DNA from: Acidobacteriaceae bacterium TAA 166
Lineage (GTDB): Bacteria > Acidobacteriota > Terriglobia > Terriglobales > Acidobacteriaceae
NCBI GenBank assembly: GCA_000421065.1
Contig: ATWD01000003.1
Span: 62,001 to 126,000, forward strand
Length of the DNA: 64,000 nucleotides
Direction of reading: 5' to 3'
Numbering within the stretch: position 1 is the first letter of the stretch; each line of letters opens with the position of its first letter. Below the pieces are notes generated by a model. The model was not told the DNA's origin, did no database searches, and was given only the letters and a program-made list of their open reading frames with translations. Shown here in pieces: positions 51,738 through 60,004 of this stretch. The position numbers and the translations under genes were made by a program.

Positions 51738-54338
51738 TCAGTCGGTTTCGAATCGGCGCTTGTCAATCCTCAACGCCGTGATTCTGGCCGCAAGCGTCGA
51801 CTGAGGCATCCGCAGTTTGGCCGCAGCGCCGAAGGGACCCGAAACTCGACCGCGACTCTTCTCGAGCGCATCCTCAATGATCCTTTTCTCATGTCTGGTG
51901 AGCTCTTCCGTGTAGGAGCCGTACGACGCCGCAGAATCGACTGGGGCGAAGGTCCTCTCATCCACGATGAGCAGGGGACCGTCCGAAACGATCAGTGACC
52001 GCTCGATCAGGTTTTGCAGTTCTCGGATATTGCCCGGCCAATCGTAGGCTTGAAGACGCTCCATCGTCTGTTTCTCGATAGACGGCACCCTCTTTCCGAG
52101 CTTGCGGGAGAATTGCTGCACGAAATACGAGACAAGGGCCGGGATGTCTTCCCGGCGTGCGCGCAACGGCGGAACTTCGATCGGGAAAACGCTCAGCCGG
52201 TAAAACAGATCGCTGCGAAATCCTTTCTCATTAATAAAGGCATGCAGATTGCGATTCGTCGCAGCCAGCACGCGGACATCCGTGCGAATTTTGGTGTTTC
52301 CTCCTACGCGTTCGAACTCATGCTCCTGGAGAACGCGCAATAGCAAAGCCTGCGCTTCAGCGGACAGGTCGCCGACCTCGTCGAGAAAGATCGTGCCTCC
52401 CTCGGCCAATTCGAATCTCCCAAGCCTTCTTTGGTCAGCGCCAGTAAACGCGCCTTTCTCGTGCCCGAACAGTTCCGACGCGATCAACGTTGAGGGAAAC
52501 GCCGCACAGTTAAAACTGATGAGAGGCTTGTCCGCACGGGTAGAAGCCCGATGGATCCCATGGGCGATCAGTTCCTTCCCGGTGCCGGTCTCGCCCGTAA
52601 TCAGTACCGTCGAGTCGGTCCGTGCGACTTTGGCCACCTTCGCCAGGGTCTCCGCCAGAGAACCCGAGGAGCCGATGATCTCCTGGAACCCAATGTCGCG
52701 ATTGAACTCCTGAGTGAGGAAGAAGGTCTTCTCTTTTAAGGAGATAACCTCCCGATGGGCCTGCTCCTGCAGCGCTCGAACTCTGTCGAGAAGCTCCGTC
52801 TGTTCGGTCATATCCATGACCGTTCCAATGAATTCAAGCTCTTCAGTGCCGCTATGGAACGGTCGCCCGAGGCGACGGACATGACGAACTGCCCCGTCCG
52901 GACGAACGACACGGTGTCTATGGTCGAACTCTCTCCTTTGCTCCACCGCGATAAGCCATTGCTCCTCCATTGCCCGCCGATCATCTGGGTGAACACGCTC
53001 GGAATAGGTATTCAGAGTCGGGCCGACGCTCTGCGGGTCGACTCCGAGAATATGGAAAAGTTCCTGAGACCAGAATCCTTGCCCTCGGGTCACATTCCAC
53101 GCCCAGCTTCCGGTGTGGCTGATGCTCTGCGCTTCCCTGAGATAGGCTTCGCGCCGTCGCAATTCAGCTTCCTGTGTTTCGCGGAGTGTCATGTCACGCG
53201 TGACGGCAGCAAGGAGTGCGGGCCTTCCAGCCGCGGCCTCGATCACGAAGGACGTCCACTCCGCAGGAAAGGACTTTCCCGTGAGGGCGTTTTTGCCGGC
53301 AGCGTCCGCGGTGAGATGCCTGTCACGAAGGAGCTGAGGAATCAGCTCGTCGCGCACACGCGCTCGTTCGTCCTCTGAAAAGAGATCGAGCACATGCGTA
53401 CGCCTTACTTGTTCGTCCCCGCTCAGTCCGAAGGCCTCTTGGCCGGCTGGATTGATGAAGAGGACATTCAGATCCATGCCAGCTACCCCGATGAACTGAG
53501 GGCTATTCCGGACGACCGCGCCATATATCTGTAGCTGCTCGTCGCGCTTGTTGCGTTCGGTCACATCGCGCGCAACTGCGGCAACATAAGCCGGGCGTCC
53601 CGTCCTAGCGTCGGGAATGACGAAGCAGGTACAAAAGATCGCCATCTCCATACCGGTCATGGAGTTCACGACGGTCGCTTCGAACTCGAGTTGTCCCTTC
53701 TCAAGTAGAGTCGGCAGAAGCTGTTCTCGTGCGTCGGGGCACTTGCTTCGCGCGAAATAATCCAGAACCCCAATCTCTCTGACCTGCTCCTCGCTCTCGA
53801 TGCCGAAGAGGTGGTGGCCTGCCCGGTTCACGAAGACAGCGTTTTGATTGATATCTTCGACTCCGATGAAGTCGGGACTGTGCTGGGCCAGCTCGCTGAG
53901 CATGAACCTCTCCGCCTCTTGGGCGTGCCTCGTCGTATTGTCGATAATCAAGCCGACCGATCCCACATACTGTCCGCCATCAAACAGCGGAGTAACTGAG
54001 ATTGTTGCCGGAAACTCGGTTCCGTCTTTTCGGATACGGACCGCTTCCTGGTCGACCAGACCTTTCCCGGCCTGAAATTGTTCCTCGAACTTCCGCCAAG
54101 CGTCCTCTTCACTCAACGGGAGCGGTGCCCGCTTGCCGAGAAGTTCTCCCGGCTCATAGCCAAGCATCTGCTCATAGACGGGGTTGCATCGTCGCACGAG
54201 ACGATCCGGAGCGAGCAGCGCAATTCCGAAGGGAGCGGAATCAAGGATTGTCTCGTACTCCTGTTCAGCCAGGTCAACTCCGCGGTTCTCTCCGCAACGT
54301 CGGATTCCAACCTGTCTTGCGCCTGCGCCAATCTCCAC
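51738..54338 (-). CDS. PAS-domain sigma-54-dependent activator (frameshifted from an upstream DUF4118 part)
   Basis: The open frame is 866 aa. It contains four PAS/PAC modules (first EYETILDSAPFGIALLAPDR, last TLNTYSERVHPDDRRAMEEQ), then a sigma-54 AAA+ domain (about 550-780) with Walker A GETGTGKE, the sigma-54-contacting GAFTGA loop, Walker B GTIFLDEVGDL and a PALVSYF/WPGNIRELQNLIERS tail, and a Fis-like HTH (AAAKLRMPQSTLAARITALR). The first 25 residues (MEIGAGARQVGIRRCGENRG) look like out-of-frame sequence. Coding sense resumes with DLAEQEYETIL, just where the overlapping frame 54113-54691 stops making sense after SDVAERTAEL. I therefore think both are one gene, 51738-54691, with a one-base loss near 54269-54277. 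Confidence 0.85.
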   Translation of the reverse strand: MEIGAGARQVGIRRCGENRGVDLAEQEYETILDSAPFGIALLAPDRLVRRCNPVYEQMLGYEPGELLGKRAPLPLSEEDAWRKFEEQFQAGKGLVDQEAVRIRKDGTEFPATISVTPLFDGGQYVGSVGLIIDNTTRHAQEAERFMLSELAQHSPDFIGVEDINQNAVFVNRAGHHLFGIESEEQVREIGVLDYFARSKCPDAREQLLPTLLEKGQLEFEATVVNSMTGMEMAIFCTCFVIPDARTGRPAYVAAVARDVTERNKRDEQLQIYGAVVRNSPQFIGVAGMDLNVLFINPAGQEAFGLSGDEQVRRTHVLDLFSEDERARVRDELIPQLLRDRHLTADAAGKNALTGKSFPAEWTSFVIEAAAGRPALLAAVTRDMTLRETQEAELRRREAYLREAQSISHTGSWAWNVTRGQGFWSQELFHILGVDPQSVGPTLNTYSERVHPDDRRAMEEQWLIAVEQRREFDHRHRVVRPDGAVRHVRRLGRPFHSGTEELEFIGTVMDMTEQTELLDRVRALQEQAHREVISLKEKTFFLTQEFNRDIGFQEIIGSSGSLAETLAKVAKVARTDSTVLITGETGTGKELIAHGIHRASTRADKPLISFNCAAFPSTLIASELFGHEKGAFTGADQRRLGRFELAEGGTIFLDEVGDLSAEAQALLLRVLQEHEFERVGGNTKIRTDVRVLAATNRNLHAFINEKGFRSDLFYRLSVFPIEVPPLRARREDIPALVSYFVQQFSRKLGKRVPSIEKQTMERLQAYDWPGNIRELQNLIERSLIVSDGPLLIVDERTFAPVDSAASYGSYTEELTRHEKRIIEDALEKSRGRVSGPFGAAAKLRMPQSTLAARITALRIDKRRFETD

Positions 54339-54691
54339 TCAGCGTGGTGACGGGACATGCTGAATCGATGAATCAGAAATCCAAAGAAGAGGAAGACCGT
54401 CAGGTAGGGGAGGTCATAGAGTCCGACCTGATACCAAGGCCCGTGGGAGTGCAGGAGGAGGTGGAGGATTACGGTCGACAGTACGGTCGCGAGAATTCCA
54501 GGTCCGGTTCCGCCGTACCACACGCTGATCGCTAGAGCCGCGAGGAAGATCGCCGCGCGCGGATCACGCACATGCAGGCGCTGCAGAACCACCGCGATGG
54601 CGAGGGCGATCGCGACGGAGCCGACCGCTGTTCCGTAACGTAACGGTTGAGGGAGACAACCGCGTGATGACTTGGCAGAAAACCGTGGCAT
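54113..54691 (-). CDS. DUF4118 (KdpD-like) membrane domain, 5' part of the sigma-54 regulator gene
   Basis: ATG at 54691 with AAGGGG upstream opens a frame with the DUF4118 membrane domain seen in KdpD-type sensors: helices AIALAIAVVLQRL, AIFLAALAISVWYGGTGPGI, LATVLSTVILHLLL and LTVFLFFGFLIHRF. A coiled-coil linker follows (AEWRLAQAQDRLESDVAERT). After TAEL the frame turns into non-family sequence to its stop at 54113, while the PAS continuation appears in the next frame. Together the parts would make a membrane-tethered PAS sigma-54 activator. If the shift is real the activator could be made from an internal start without its membrane anchor; if it is a sequencing error the gene is whole. 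Confidence 0.75.
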   Translation of the reverse strand: MPRFSAKSSRGCLPQPLRYGTAVGSVAIALAIAVVLQRLHVRDPRAAIFLAALAISVWYGGTGPGILATVLSTVILHLLLHSHGPWYQVGLYDLPYLTVFLFFGFLIHRFSMSRHHAEWRLAQAQDRLESDVAERTAELTWLNRSTRQSLIPLPSELRCSLRIVSCDDATPSMSRCLAMSRENFSASGHRSR

Positions 54692-54993
54692 ACGAAAAGC
54701 CCCTTGCGGCAAAATCTCGACTCAAGGCAGATTCCCGGCAAGGGATTCGGAAACGGTGGCGACGATAAAACCCTGAACGAGGGTAACCACCGGATGGTAC
54801 CGCATTGCCCGCCTCTTAGAAAGACCTTCGTACCTGGGTTGCGACAACCTGCAGCAGCTCAGAGGATCCGATAAACCAACCTATTCCATCAGCTAAGACT
54901 TTTCGAAACCGGAAAATATGTGAGTTCGATTCAAGCATGATGCTTCGGTTGCAGAAAATTAGGGTTCAACCTCCGGCGTCTAACAGCAGGGAA

Positions 54994-55152
54994 CTACCGG
55001 TCGAACAGATCTTTTAAGGGGATGCCCAATGCGACCGCAATCTTCTCGAGCGCGCAGAGTCCGGGGTCGCGACTGCGGCCGGTTTCAATCGATGAGGCCG
55101 TCTCCCGTGTTACCTCAGCATGATCCGCGAGCATCTGTTGCGTCCATCCCAT
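54994..55152 (-). CDS. Short XRE-type HTH ORF, possibly truncated
   Basis: A 52-codon frame from ATG 55152 with GGGAG just upstream reads MGWTQQMLADHAEVTRETAS followed by SIETGRSRDPGLCALEKIAV and ALGIPLKDLFDR, an evident Cro/CI HTH. Helix 1 (RFRIESLRET) is encoded just upstream in the same frame but lies between a TGA and this ATG without a normal start codon, unless the TTG at the Leu of ESLRE is used. It is either a minimal regulator with a rare start or a 5'-truncated gene. Confidence 0.5.
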   Translation of the reverse strand: MGWTQQMLADHAEVTRETASSIETGRSRDPGLCALEKIAVALGIPLKDLFDR

Positions 55153-55799
55153 GGTCTCCCGCAAGCTCTCGATTCTGAAGCGAACCCAAACACAGATATC
55201 AGATGCTATGCCTCAAGAATGGCCTTAGCATCGGGAACGGATTTGAAGCAGGCTTCACATCGAGACGTAAAAAAGAAGGTTGAACCTCTCCGGGGGTGAG
55301 GCCGGATCGGAGGTCCAGACTCCGGATCTTTGCAGTTTATGTGGGGGAAACTTCGGCAAGGTCCCGAATTATGCGCGCGGCCATTAACAATGGCCGAATA
55401 TCCTCTCATATGAGATGGATGTGCAGCCCCCCACGACCAGCAAGTCCATGTTTCCCAACACGATACGTCCACTTTATCCGATTTGGCCGTGTGCTGTCGC
55501 CTTTGTAGGTGCAGAGATCCAAGTGCCGGATCGAGAGTGTGCGAGTTGTGCGGGCTATGACGGATTACCCAAGGATTCTCAACGGAGATTTGTTAAATAT
55601 CTGTAAATATATGGTGAACGCGGTTAAGATTTTAGGGAATGTTCTGTGAATATCTTCCTGCCTGACATCTATTTAGATTCTAGATTCACTACGCTATTCG
55701 TGTTTTTTATCTTGCGGCATCCGGAACCCGCGCCGTGATCCTCCCGGAGGCCGAAACTCTGTAGCAACTGTTATCTCGTACCGGTGTGCGCGAGAAATC
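55153..55799. other. 650-base region without a supported gene
   Basis: A 88-aa reverse frame (55206-55472) is Trp/Ser-rich and lacks an RBS, so I do not accept it. The A+T-rich part around 55590-55700 (TTAAATATCTGTAAATATAT and following) is the likely promoter zone of the response regulator gene. Confidence 0.35.
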
Positions 55800-55820
55800 A
55801 TGAATGGGGAACCTGTAGCT

Positions 55821-56627
55821 ATGTCTGGAACCATCCTGGTCGTCGAGGATGATCGAAGTTATCGAACACTTGTTGTCCGCTACTTGCGTCGCTTGAATCT
55901 GACGGTTCTCGAGACCGTCGACATGGAGTCCGCACTCAAGCATCTCGACCGGCACCAAATCGACGTTGCGATTCTCGACATCGGGTTAGGGAAGCAGGCG
56001 GCGTTCCTTGGGGAGTGGAAGCCCGGAGTCCAGTCGGGCAGCAGTGGTTATGCGCTTCTTGAAATGATTCGGGCTCAACCCCGGTATATCTCCATCATCG
56101 TCTTGACCTCGCTCGAGGAGACCATCTTCGAGGTCGCTTGCCTGCAGCGGGGCGCTGACGACTACCTCTCCAAACACATCCAAATGGAAGCGCTGGCGGC
56201 CCGGGTACAGGCGTGCCTGCGGAGGGGCCAGCTGATCGCTGCCGCTGGGGGACATGCAGCAGTCATCTCCCAAAGGCCCCAGGGTGCCAAGGGGGCAAAT
56301 GCGCAGCCTTGCAAGCTTGTCCAGGCAGGAGACTTCCATATAGATGTAGAGCACCGGACGGTTCAGATCTGCGGCGGTCCCAGCGTCGGGCTGTCTCCGC
56401 GTGAGCTGAGACTACTTGTGCTCATGGCGGAGTCGCCGGGAAGGGTCTTCAAGAAAGACGAAATCCTGGAATCGCTGTGGGGTCCGAGCGCCACGCAGGG
56501 ATACTATTCCGTTGACGCCCTGGTGAAGAACACCCGGAGGAAGATCGAACCCAGGACCGGGAAAGCCCAGTATCTATTGAGCGCGCGCGGCGAAGGCTAT
56601 CGCCTCAATCTCACCACACCTCATTGA
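55821..56627 (+). CDS. OmpR-type response regulator
   Basis: A two-component response regulator, 268 aa from this ATG (275 from the ATG at 55800). The receiver has the acidic pair in ILVVEDD, the phosphoacceptor Asp in DVAILDIGLG, the Thr in IIVLTSLEE and the Lys in GADDYLSKHI. An extra stretch (KQAAFLGEWKPGVQSGSSGY) follows the phosphoacceptor loop where ordinary receivers have only a few residues. The C-terminal winged helix is of OmpR/PhoB type (GLSPRELRLLVLMAESPGRV, SVDALVKNTRRKIEPRTGKA, ARGEGYRL). GGGGAA lies ten bases before this ATG. No histidine kinase gene is adjacent, so it is an orphan here. Confidence 0.85.
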   Translation: MSGTILVVEDDRSYRTLVVRYLRRLNLTVLETVDMESALKHLDRHQIDVAILDIGLGKQAAFLGEWKPGVQSGSSGYALLEMIRAQPRYISIIVLTSLEETIFEVACLQRGADDYLSKHIQMEALAARVQACLRRGQLIAAAGGHAAVISQRPQGAKGANAQPCKLVQAGDFHIDVEHRTVQICGGPSVGLSPRELRLLVLMAESPGRVFKKDEILESLWGPSATQGYYSVDALVKNTRRKIEPRTGKAQYLLSARGEGYRLNLTTPH

Positions 56628-56669
56628 CGCGACTGCAATCTCCTCTACAGAATCGATGAATGCAGGCAA

Positions 56670-57044
56670 TCACTCTGCTTTTCCGGGAACCCGGATGTAG
56701 ACCTTCTGGTGTCGAACAACGAGTGAGGACGGAGTTCGCGGCGCCCTCCATTTCAGCCCGCCGCTATCGATGAATGCCTTATTCCCGCTGAAGTCCAACA
56801 GGGAAGCAATCGACACCTTGAATGCATTGGCGAGACGCTCAAGGGTGGTCTTGCTGACGAAGCTTTCGTCTCGTTCGATCTTGCTTACCAAATCCTCGGA
56901 ACGACCGATCAAACCTGCCAGCCATCGCTGGCTAAAATCGTTGTCTCGACGGAGACTCCTGATCCGGATTCCGAAATCAGGTTGCGCGACATGTACTTCA
57001 TCTTCCACACAAAAAGTGTGGACAAATTCAAAAACTGATGACAC
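56670..57044 (-). CDS. XRE-family regulator with C-terminal extension
   Basis: A 124-aa protein with a Cro/CI HTH at about residues 23-83 (FGIRIRSLRRDNDFSQRWLA, IGRSEDLVSKIERDESFVSK, TTLERLANAFKVSIASLLDF) and a basic C-terminal tail. It lies 40 bases downstream of a second XRE gene on the same strand. Target unknown. Confidence 0.8.
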   Translation of the reverse strand: MSSVFEFVHTFCVEDEVHVAQPDFGIRIRSLRRDNDFSQRWLAGLIGRSEDLVSKIERDESFVSKTTLERLANAFKVSIASLLDFSGNKAFIDSGGLKWRAPRTPSSLVVRHQKVYIRVPGKAE

Positions 57045-57084
57045 CGAATGATATTACGGGTTACGATATCCGTACATTGGGCGT

Positions 57085-57345
57085 TTAGTATGCCTTGGAG
57101 GTGGATGAGGGGGAGAAGTCGAAGAAGTCGCGGACAGGGATACCGAGAATTAGGGAGAACGACTCGATGGTCTCGAAGGAGGGTGCGCTGATCCCGCGTT
57201 CTACAAGGCTGAGAAAATCGATTGAAATATCCAGAAGTTCAGCAAACTCCTGTTGAGTCAGGTCCTTGCTCTTGCGGATCGACCGCAGTTTCTTCCCAAA
57301 CTGTTTCCGCAAGGCTGCCATGCTTGAAGTGTGTCTGAACGACAC
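57085..57345 (-). CDS. XRE-family regulator
   Basis: An 86-aa (or 78-aa from ATG 57321) Cro/CI-type protein: FGKKLRSIRKSKDLTQQEFA, LLDISIDFLSLVERGISAPS, then FETIESFSLILGIPVRDFFD. It is upstream of another XRE gene with a 40-base gap and divergent from the sigma/anti-sigma/protease cluster. Confidence 0.83.
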   Translation of the reverse strand: MSFRHTSSMAALRKQFGKKLRSIRKSKDLTQQEFAELLDISIDFLSLVERGISAPSFETIESFSLILGIPVRDFFDFSPSSTSKAY

Positions 57346-57472
57346 CCATCAGACCACGGAGTATTACTACGGATTGTGAAGTGAATTCGATCGCTTCCGA
57401 TACATTCCCTGCAAGATCCTTTGATCGTTGCGGGCCTCCCTTTGCGTTTCGTGATTTCGCTGGAGAGAGTGT

Positions 57473-57796
57473 ATGAGCCCCGAAGCCGCAGTCTACCTCA
57501 TCAGGCAATTGGCGAGCGCGCCGGCCATTGACGAGCGCCAAAATGAGGACGTCCATTTACGACGGCATCCTGAAATATATCTACATGCGTTCCCCCTGTC
57601 CGATAAAAACCGGAGTACGGTTTCGTTGCGGCTACCCCCGAAGCCGAGCAGCTCGTTCGATGCAGAGCACACTCGTCCGGCGCTGAGTCGCGATGACGTC
57701 CCCTCTGCAAACAGTTTTCAGGGTGCCGCCGCAGGCGGAGCAGGAGGCAGTGTGGTCGTGAAACCAGATCGGTCTGTGGAGCCACGTCGTGTCTGA
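57473..57796 (+). CDS. Possible small protein overlapping the ECF sigma gene start
   Basis: A 107-aa frame from ATG 57473 (GGAGAGAG upstream) whose stop overlaps the GTG of the sigma gene by 8 bases, a typical coupling arrangement. The sequence has a plausible helical start (SPEAAVYLIRQLASAPAIDE) and a Gly/Ala-rich tail; no family recognised. Confidence 0.35.
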   Translation: MSPEAAVYLIRQLASAPAIDERQNEDVHLRRHPEIYLHAFPLSDKNRSTVSLRLPPKPSSSFDAEHTRPALSRDDVPSANSFQGAAAGGAGGSVVVKPDRSVEPRRV

Positions 57797-58391
57797 CAGT
57801 TCAAGTGCGACTTTCTCTTTCCCCCAGATTCAAACGATGCGGATCAAGGAAGCGCTTCGCGAAGTAGCTCAAGACGAGGTCCCCTCCGCTTCCACTCCTC
57901 CGAACCTGGAGGATCTTTATCAGAGGTTTCACAAACAGCTTTATCGATTCAGCCTGTATCTCGTCCGGGACGAGGGCTTCGCCGAAGATCTCATGCAAGA
58001 GGCTTTCCTCAGTTTTTACAGCCATGGGATCGTTGTGGACGGCCCTGAAAACGCTTACGCGTGGCTCTGCACAGCTATCAGGAATCGAGCCAGGAATCAC
58101 TGGCGTGACCGGAAGGGGCAGGCGTCCCAGCCTCAGGATGAGACACTCTTCGATAGGGTAGCGGATACGTCACGCAACCAGGAAGAAGCCGTCATCCGAA
58201 AGCAGCACCTCGATCGGCTGCAACAGTTCGTCGAAGAACTTGAGGGAATAGACAAGGCGTGTATCCTTCTTTACGCGCAGGGAATGACCTTCAAGAAGAT
58301 CGCGGAGGAGCTCGGAGTGAGTCTGTCCACCGCTATCAACAAGACGATGAGGGCAATTAAGCTCATGAACAGACGGGCGAGCCAAAAATAA
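57789..58391 (+). CDS. ECF-family RNA polymerase sigma factor
   Basis: A 200-aa ECF sigma factor. Region 2 reads LEDLYQRFHKQLYRFSLYLV, then GFAEDLMQEAFLSFYSH and AYAWLCTAIRNRARNHWRDR. Region 4 reads IDKACILLYAQGMTFKKIAE followed by ELGVSLSTAINKTMRAIKLM. GTG at 57789 has GGAG seven bases upstream (57778-57781). It is followed two bases after its stop by a zinc-finger anti-sigma gene, the standard pairing, and then by a secreted subtilase and a TonB receptor that it may control. Confidence 0.88.
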   Translation: MSDSSSATFSFPQIQTMRIKEALREVAQDEVPSASTPPNLEDLYQRFHKQLYRFSLYLVRDEGFAEDLMQEAFLSFYSHGIVVDGPENAYAWLCTAIRNRARNHWRDRKGQASQPQDETLFDRVADTSRNQEEAVIRKQHLDRLQQFVEELEGIDKACILLYAQGMTFKKIAEELGVSLSTAINKTMRAIKLMNRRASQK

Positions 58392-58393
58392 CT

Positions 58394-59869
58394 TTGAAAT
58401 TCTCTTTTCAGCATCTTTCTGACGACGATCTCGCTTTGAGTTCTACCGGAGAACTGTCTCGCGAAGACCAGGCGAGGGTACTCAAGCACCTGAGCAAGTG
58501 CCAGCATTGCGTCGAGCGACTTCAGGAGCTCACTGCGGCCTTCGAAGACCTGCATGCGTTACAGGAAGAGCGCTATCCATCCTTCGAGGTTCCCAGCGTC
58601 CACAAGCCCTCCCCGGCGGCAGTCGGCCGTCCTCTGTGGTTTGCATGGACCGCCGGACTAGTTGCCTGCAGTCTGCTGGTTACGCTCGTTTTCTTTGGGA
58701 ATGAGTTTGTAGTTTCAGCCCATGCAAGCAAGATTCTTGACCGTGCGTCAGCGAGCGAAGAGGCGGATACGAGCCGAGAACATCCCTACAAGCTAGTCGC
58801 CGGCGGAGAGACCTGCCTCCAGGGGACACGCCAACGCCGAGTGAAAACAGAAGCTTCTTCTTGTGCCAACGCAGAGAAGTTGATAGCTACAGCCAATTGG
58901 AATGCTGAGAAGCCTTTGTCGGCGCGATCCTTCGAGCATTGGCGCAAGGGGCTGAAGTCCCATCACGACACGGTTAAGACCGATCGCGCAGCCTGGGTGA
59001 TTCGAACTGAAACGACGGATGGACCGCTGAGGGCAGCAACTCTTAGGCTGAAGACTGCCGACTACCAACCAGAGCAATTGCAGTTGGAGTTTCAGGATCA
59101 GACATTGATGATCGAGGCCGCAGAAGTTCCTGAGGAGCCGCCCGCTGATTTTGTTGTCAAAGTGCCGGTCAAGGCACCAGAAGAGAATGTAGTGGCTTCG
59201 GTCAATCCTCTTGATCTTGCTGAGGCCGGGGCTTGGCAGGCTCTCCACATCGTCGATGCGGATGGAGGATGGGAGGCGAGTGTCGTTCGGCAGCCTGACT
59301 CGGTAGAGGTCAAGGGAATCGTTGCCGATGAGGGCAGGCGGAATCAACTCCTAGGCTCGCTCAGTCGAGTGCCTGACCTAAAGTACGAGATCAAGACGTA
59401 CAGCGATGCTTCCCCGGAACTCCAGGCATCGCTTCCCGCACGTCTACCGAGAGGAACAGGGGAGCCGATTGCGAAGGAGTGGCTGGTCGAGCATTTTTCT
59501 GATGACGACGAGCGTTCGAAGTTCCGCAACGACATCCGGGAGAGGTCGCGCCTCGTTCTTGGTCGCGCTCAAATGGTGAGTGAGATGAAGCGTGGTCTGC
59601 GAGACGTGCAGCATTGTGCAGAGTGCAGAGCGAAGCTTGTTCCTATGCTTGATACGCAGCAGGCCCTCTTAAGGTTTCAGTTGACTCAGCTCGCGGACGA
59701 GGTTGCGCCGTATTTCAATAAACGTGTGAACCCGGTGCACACCGTCAGCTACACCGATGCACAGCGGCTTGACCAGGCGCTTGGCGCGCTTTTCTCTGGT
59801 GCAGGCGACGCGGATCAAACTCCGTCTCCAGAACAGAAGCTGGCTGAGAGTTTGTTGTTCCGTCCATAG
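58394..59869 (+). CDS. Membrane-anchored zinc-finger anti-sigma factor with large periplasmic domain
   Basis: A 491-aa protein starting with TTG two bases after the sigma gene. The N-terminal zf-HC2-type motif has H32, C36 and C39 (LKHLSKCQHC), which bind the sigma factor. One transmembrane helix (about 81-102, LWFAWTAGLVACSLLVTLVF) is followed by about 390 periplasmic residues. That part contains an RseB-like beta-rich stretch (AAWVIRTETTDGPLRAATLR) and a late second CxxC (VQHCAECRAKL). The extracytoplasmic domain is much larger than in ordinary anti-sigma factors and probably senses a signal, perhaps by redox given the extra CxxC. TTG plus the 2-base gap suggests production by translational coupling. 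Confidence 0.8.
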   Translation: MKFSFQHLSDDDLALSSTGELSREDQARVLKHLSKCQHCVERLQELTAAFEDLHALQEERYPSFEVPSVHKPSPAAVGRPLWFAWTAGLVACSLLVTLVFFGNEFVVSAHASKILDRASASEEADTSREHPYKLVAGGETCLQGTRQRRVKTEASSCANAEKLIATANWNAEKPLSARSFEHWRKGLKSHHDTVKTDRAAWVIRTETTDGPLRAATLRLKTADYQPEQLQLEFQDQTLMIEAAEVPEEPPADFVVKVPVKAPEENVVASVNPLDLAEAGAWQALHIVDADGGWEASVVRQPDSVEVKGIVADEGRRNQLLGSLSRVPDLKYEIKTYSDASPELQASLPARLPRGTGEPIAKEWLVEHFSDDDERSKFRNDIRERSRLVLGRAQMVSEMKRGLRDVQHCAECRAKLVPMLDTQQALLRFQLTQLADEVAPYFNKRVNPVHTVSYTDAQRLDQALGALFSGAGDADQTPSPEQKLAESLLFRP

Positions 59870-60004
59870 TCTTCTCACTATGCGGTTACCCAATCTTAAT
59901 AGTCGTTCTTAAAAACCAAGCCCCCTCGCGTGTCTTAGTGCCATACGAAATGACTCCGTGGCCACTGTAGAGTGGCATCGCGAATCTGTCGCAGTGAGGG
60001 AAAA

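Noticed and set aside
55206..55472. 88-aa reverse frame with a CEAC-like pair
   Set aside because: Tryptophan/serine-rich with no RBS; no zinc-ribbon pattern beyond one Cys pair.
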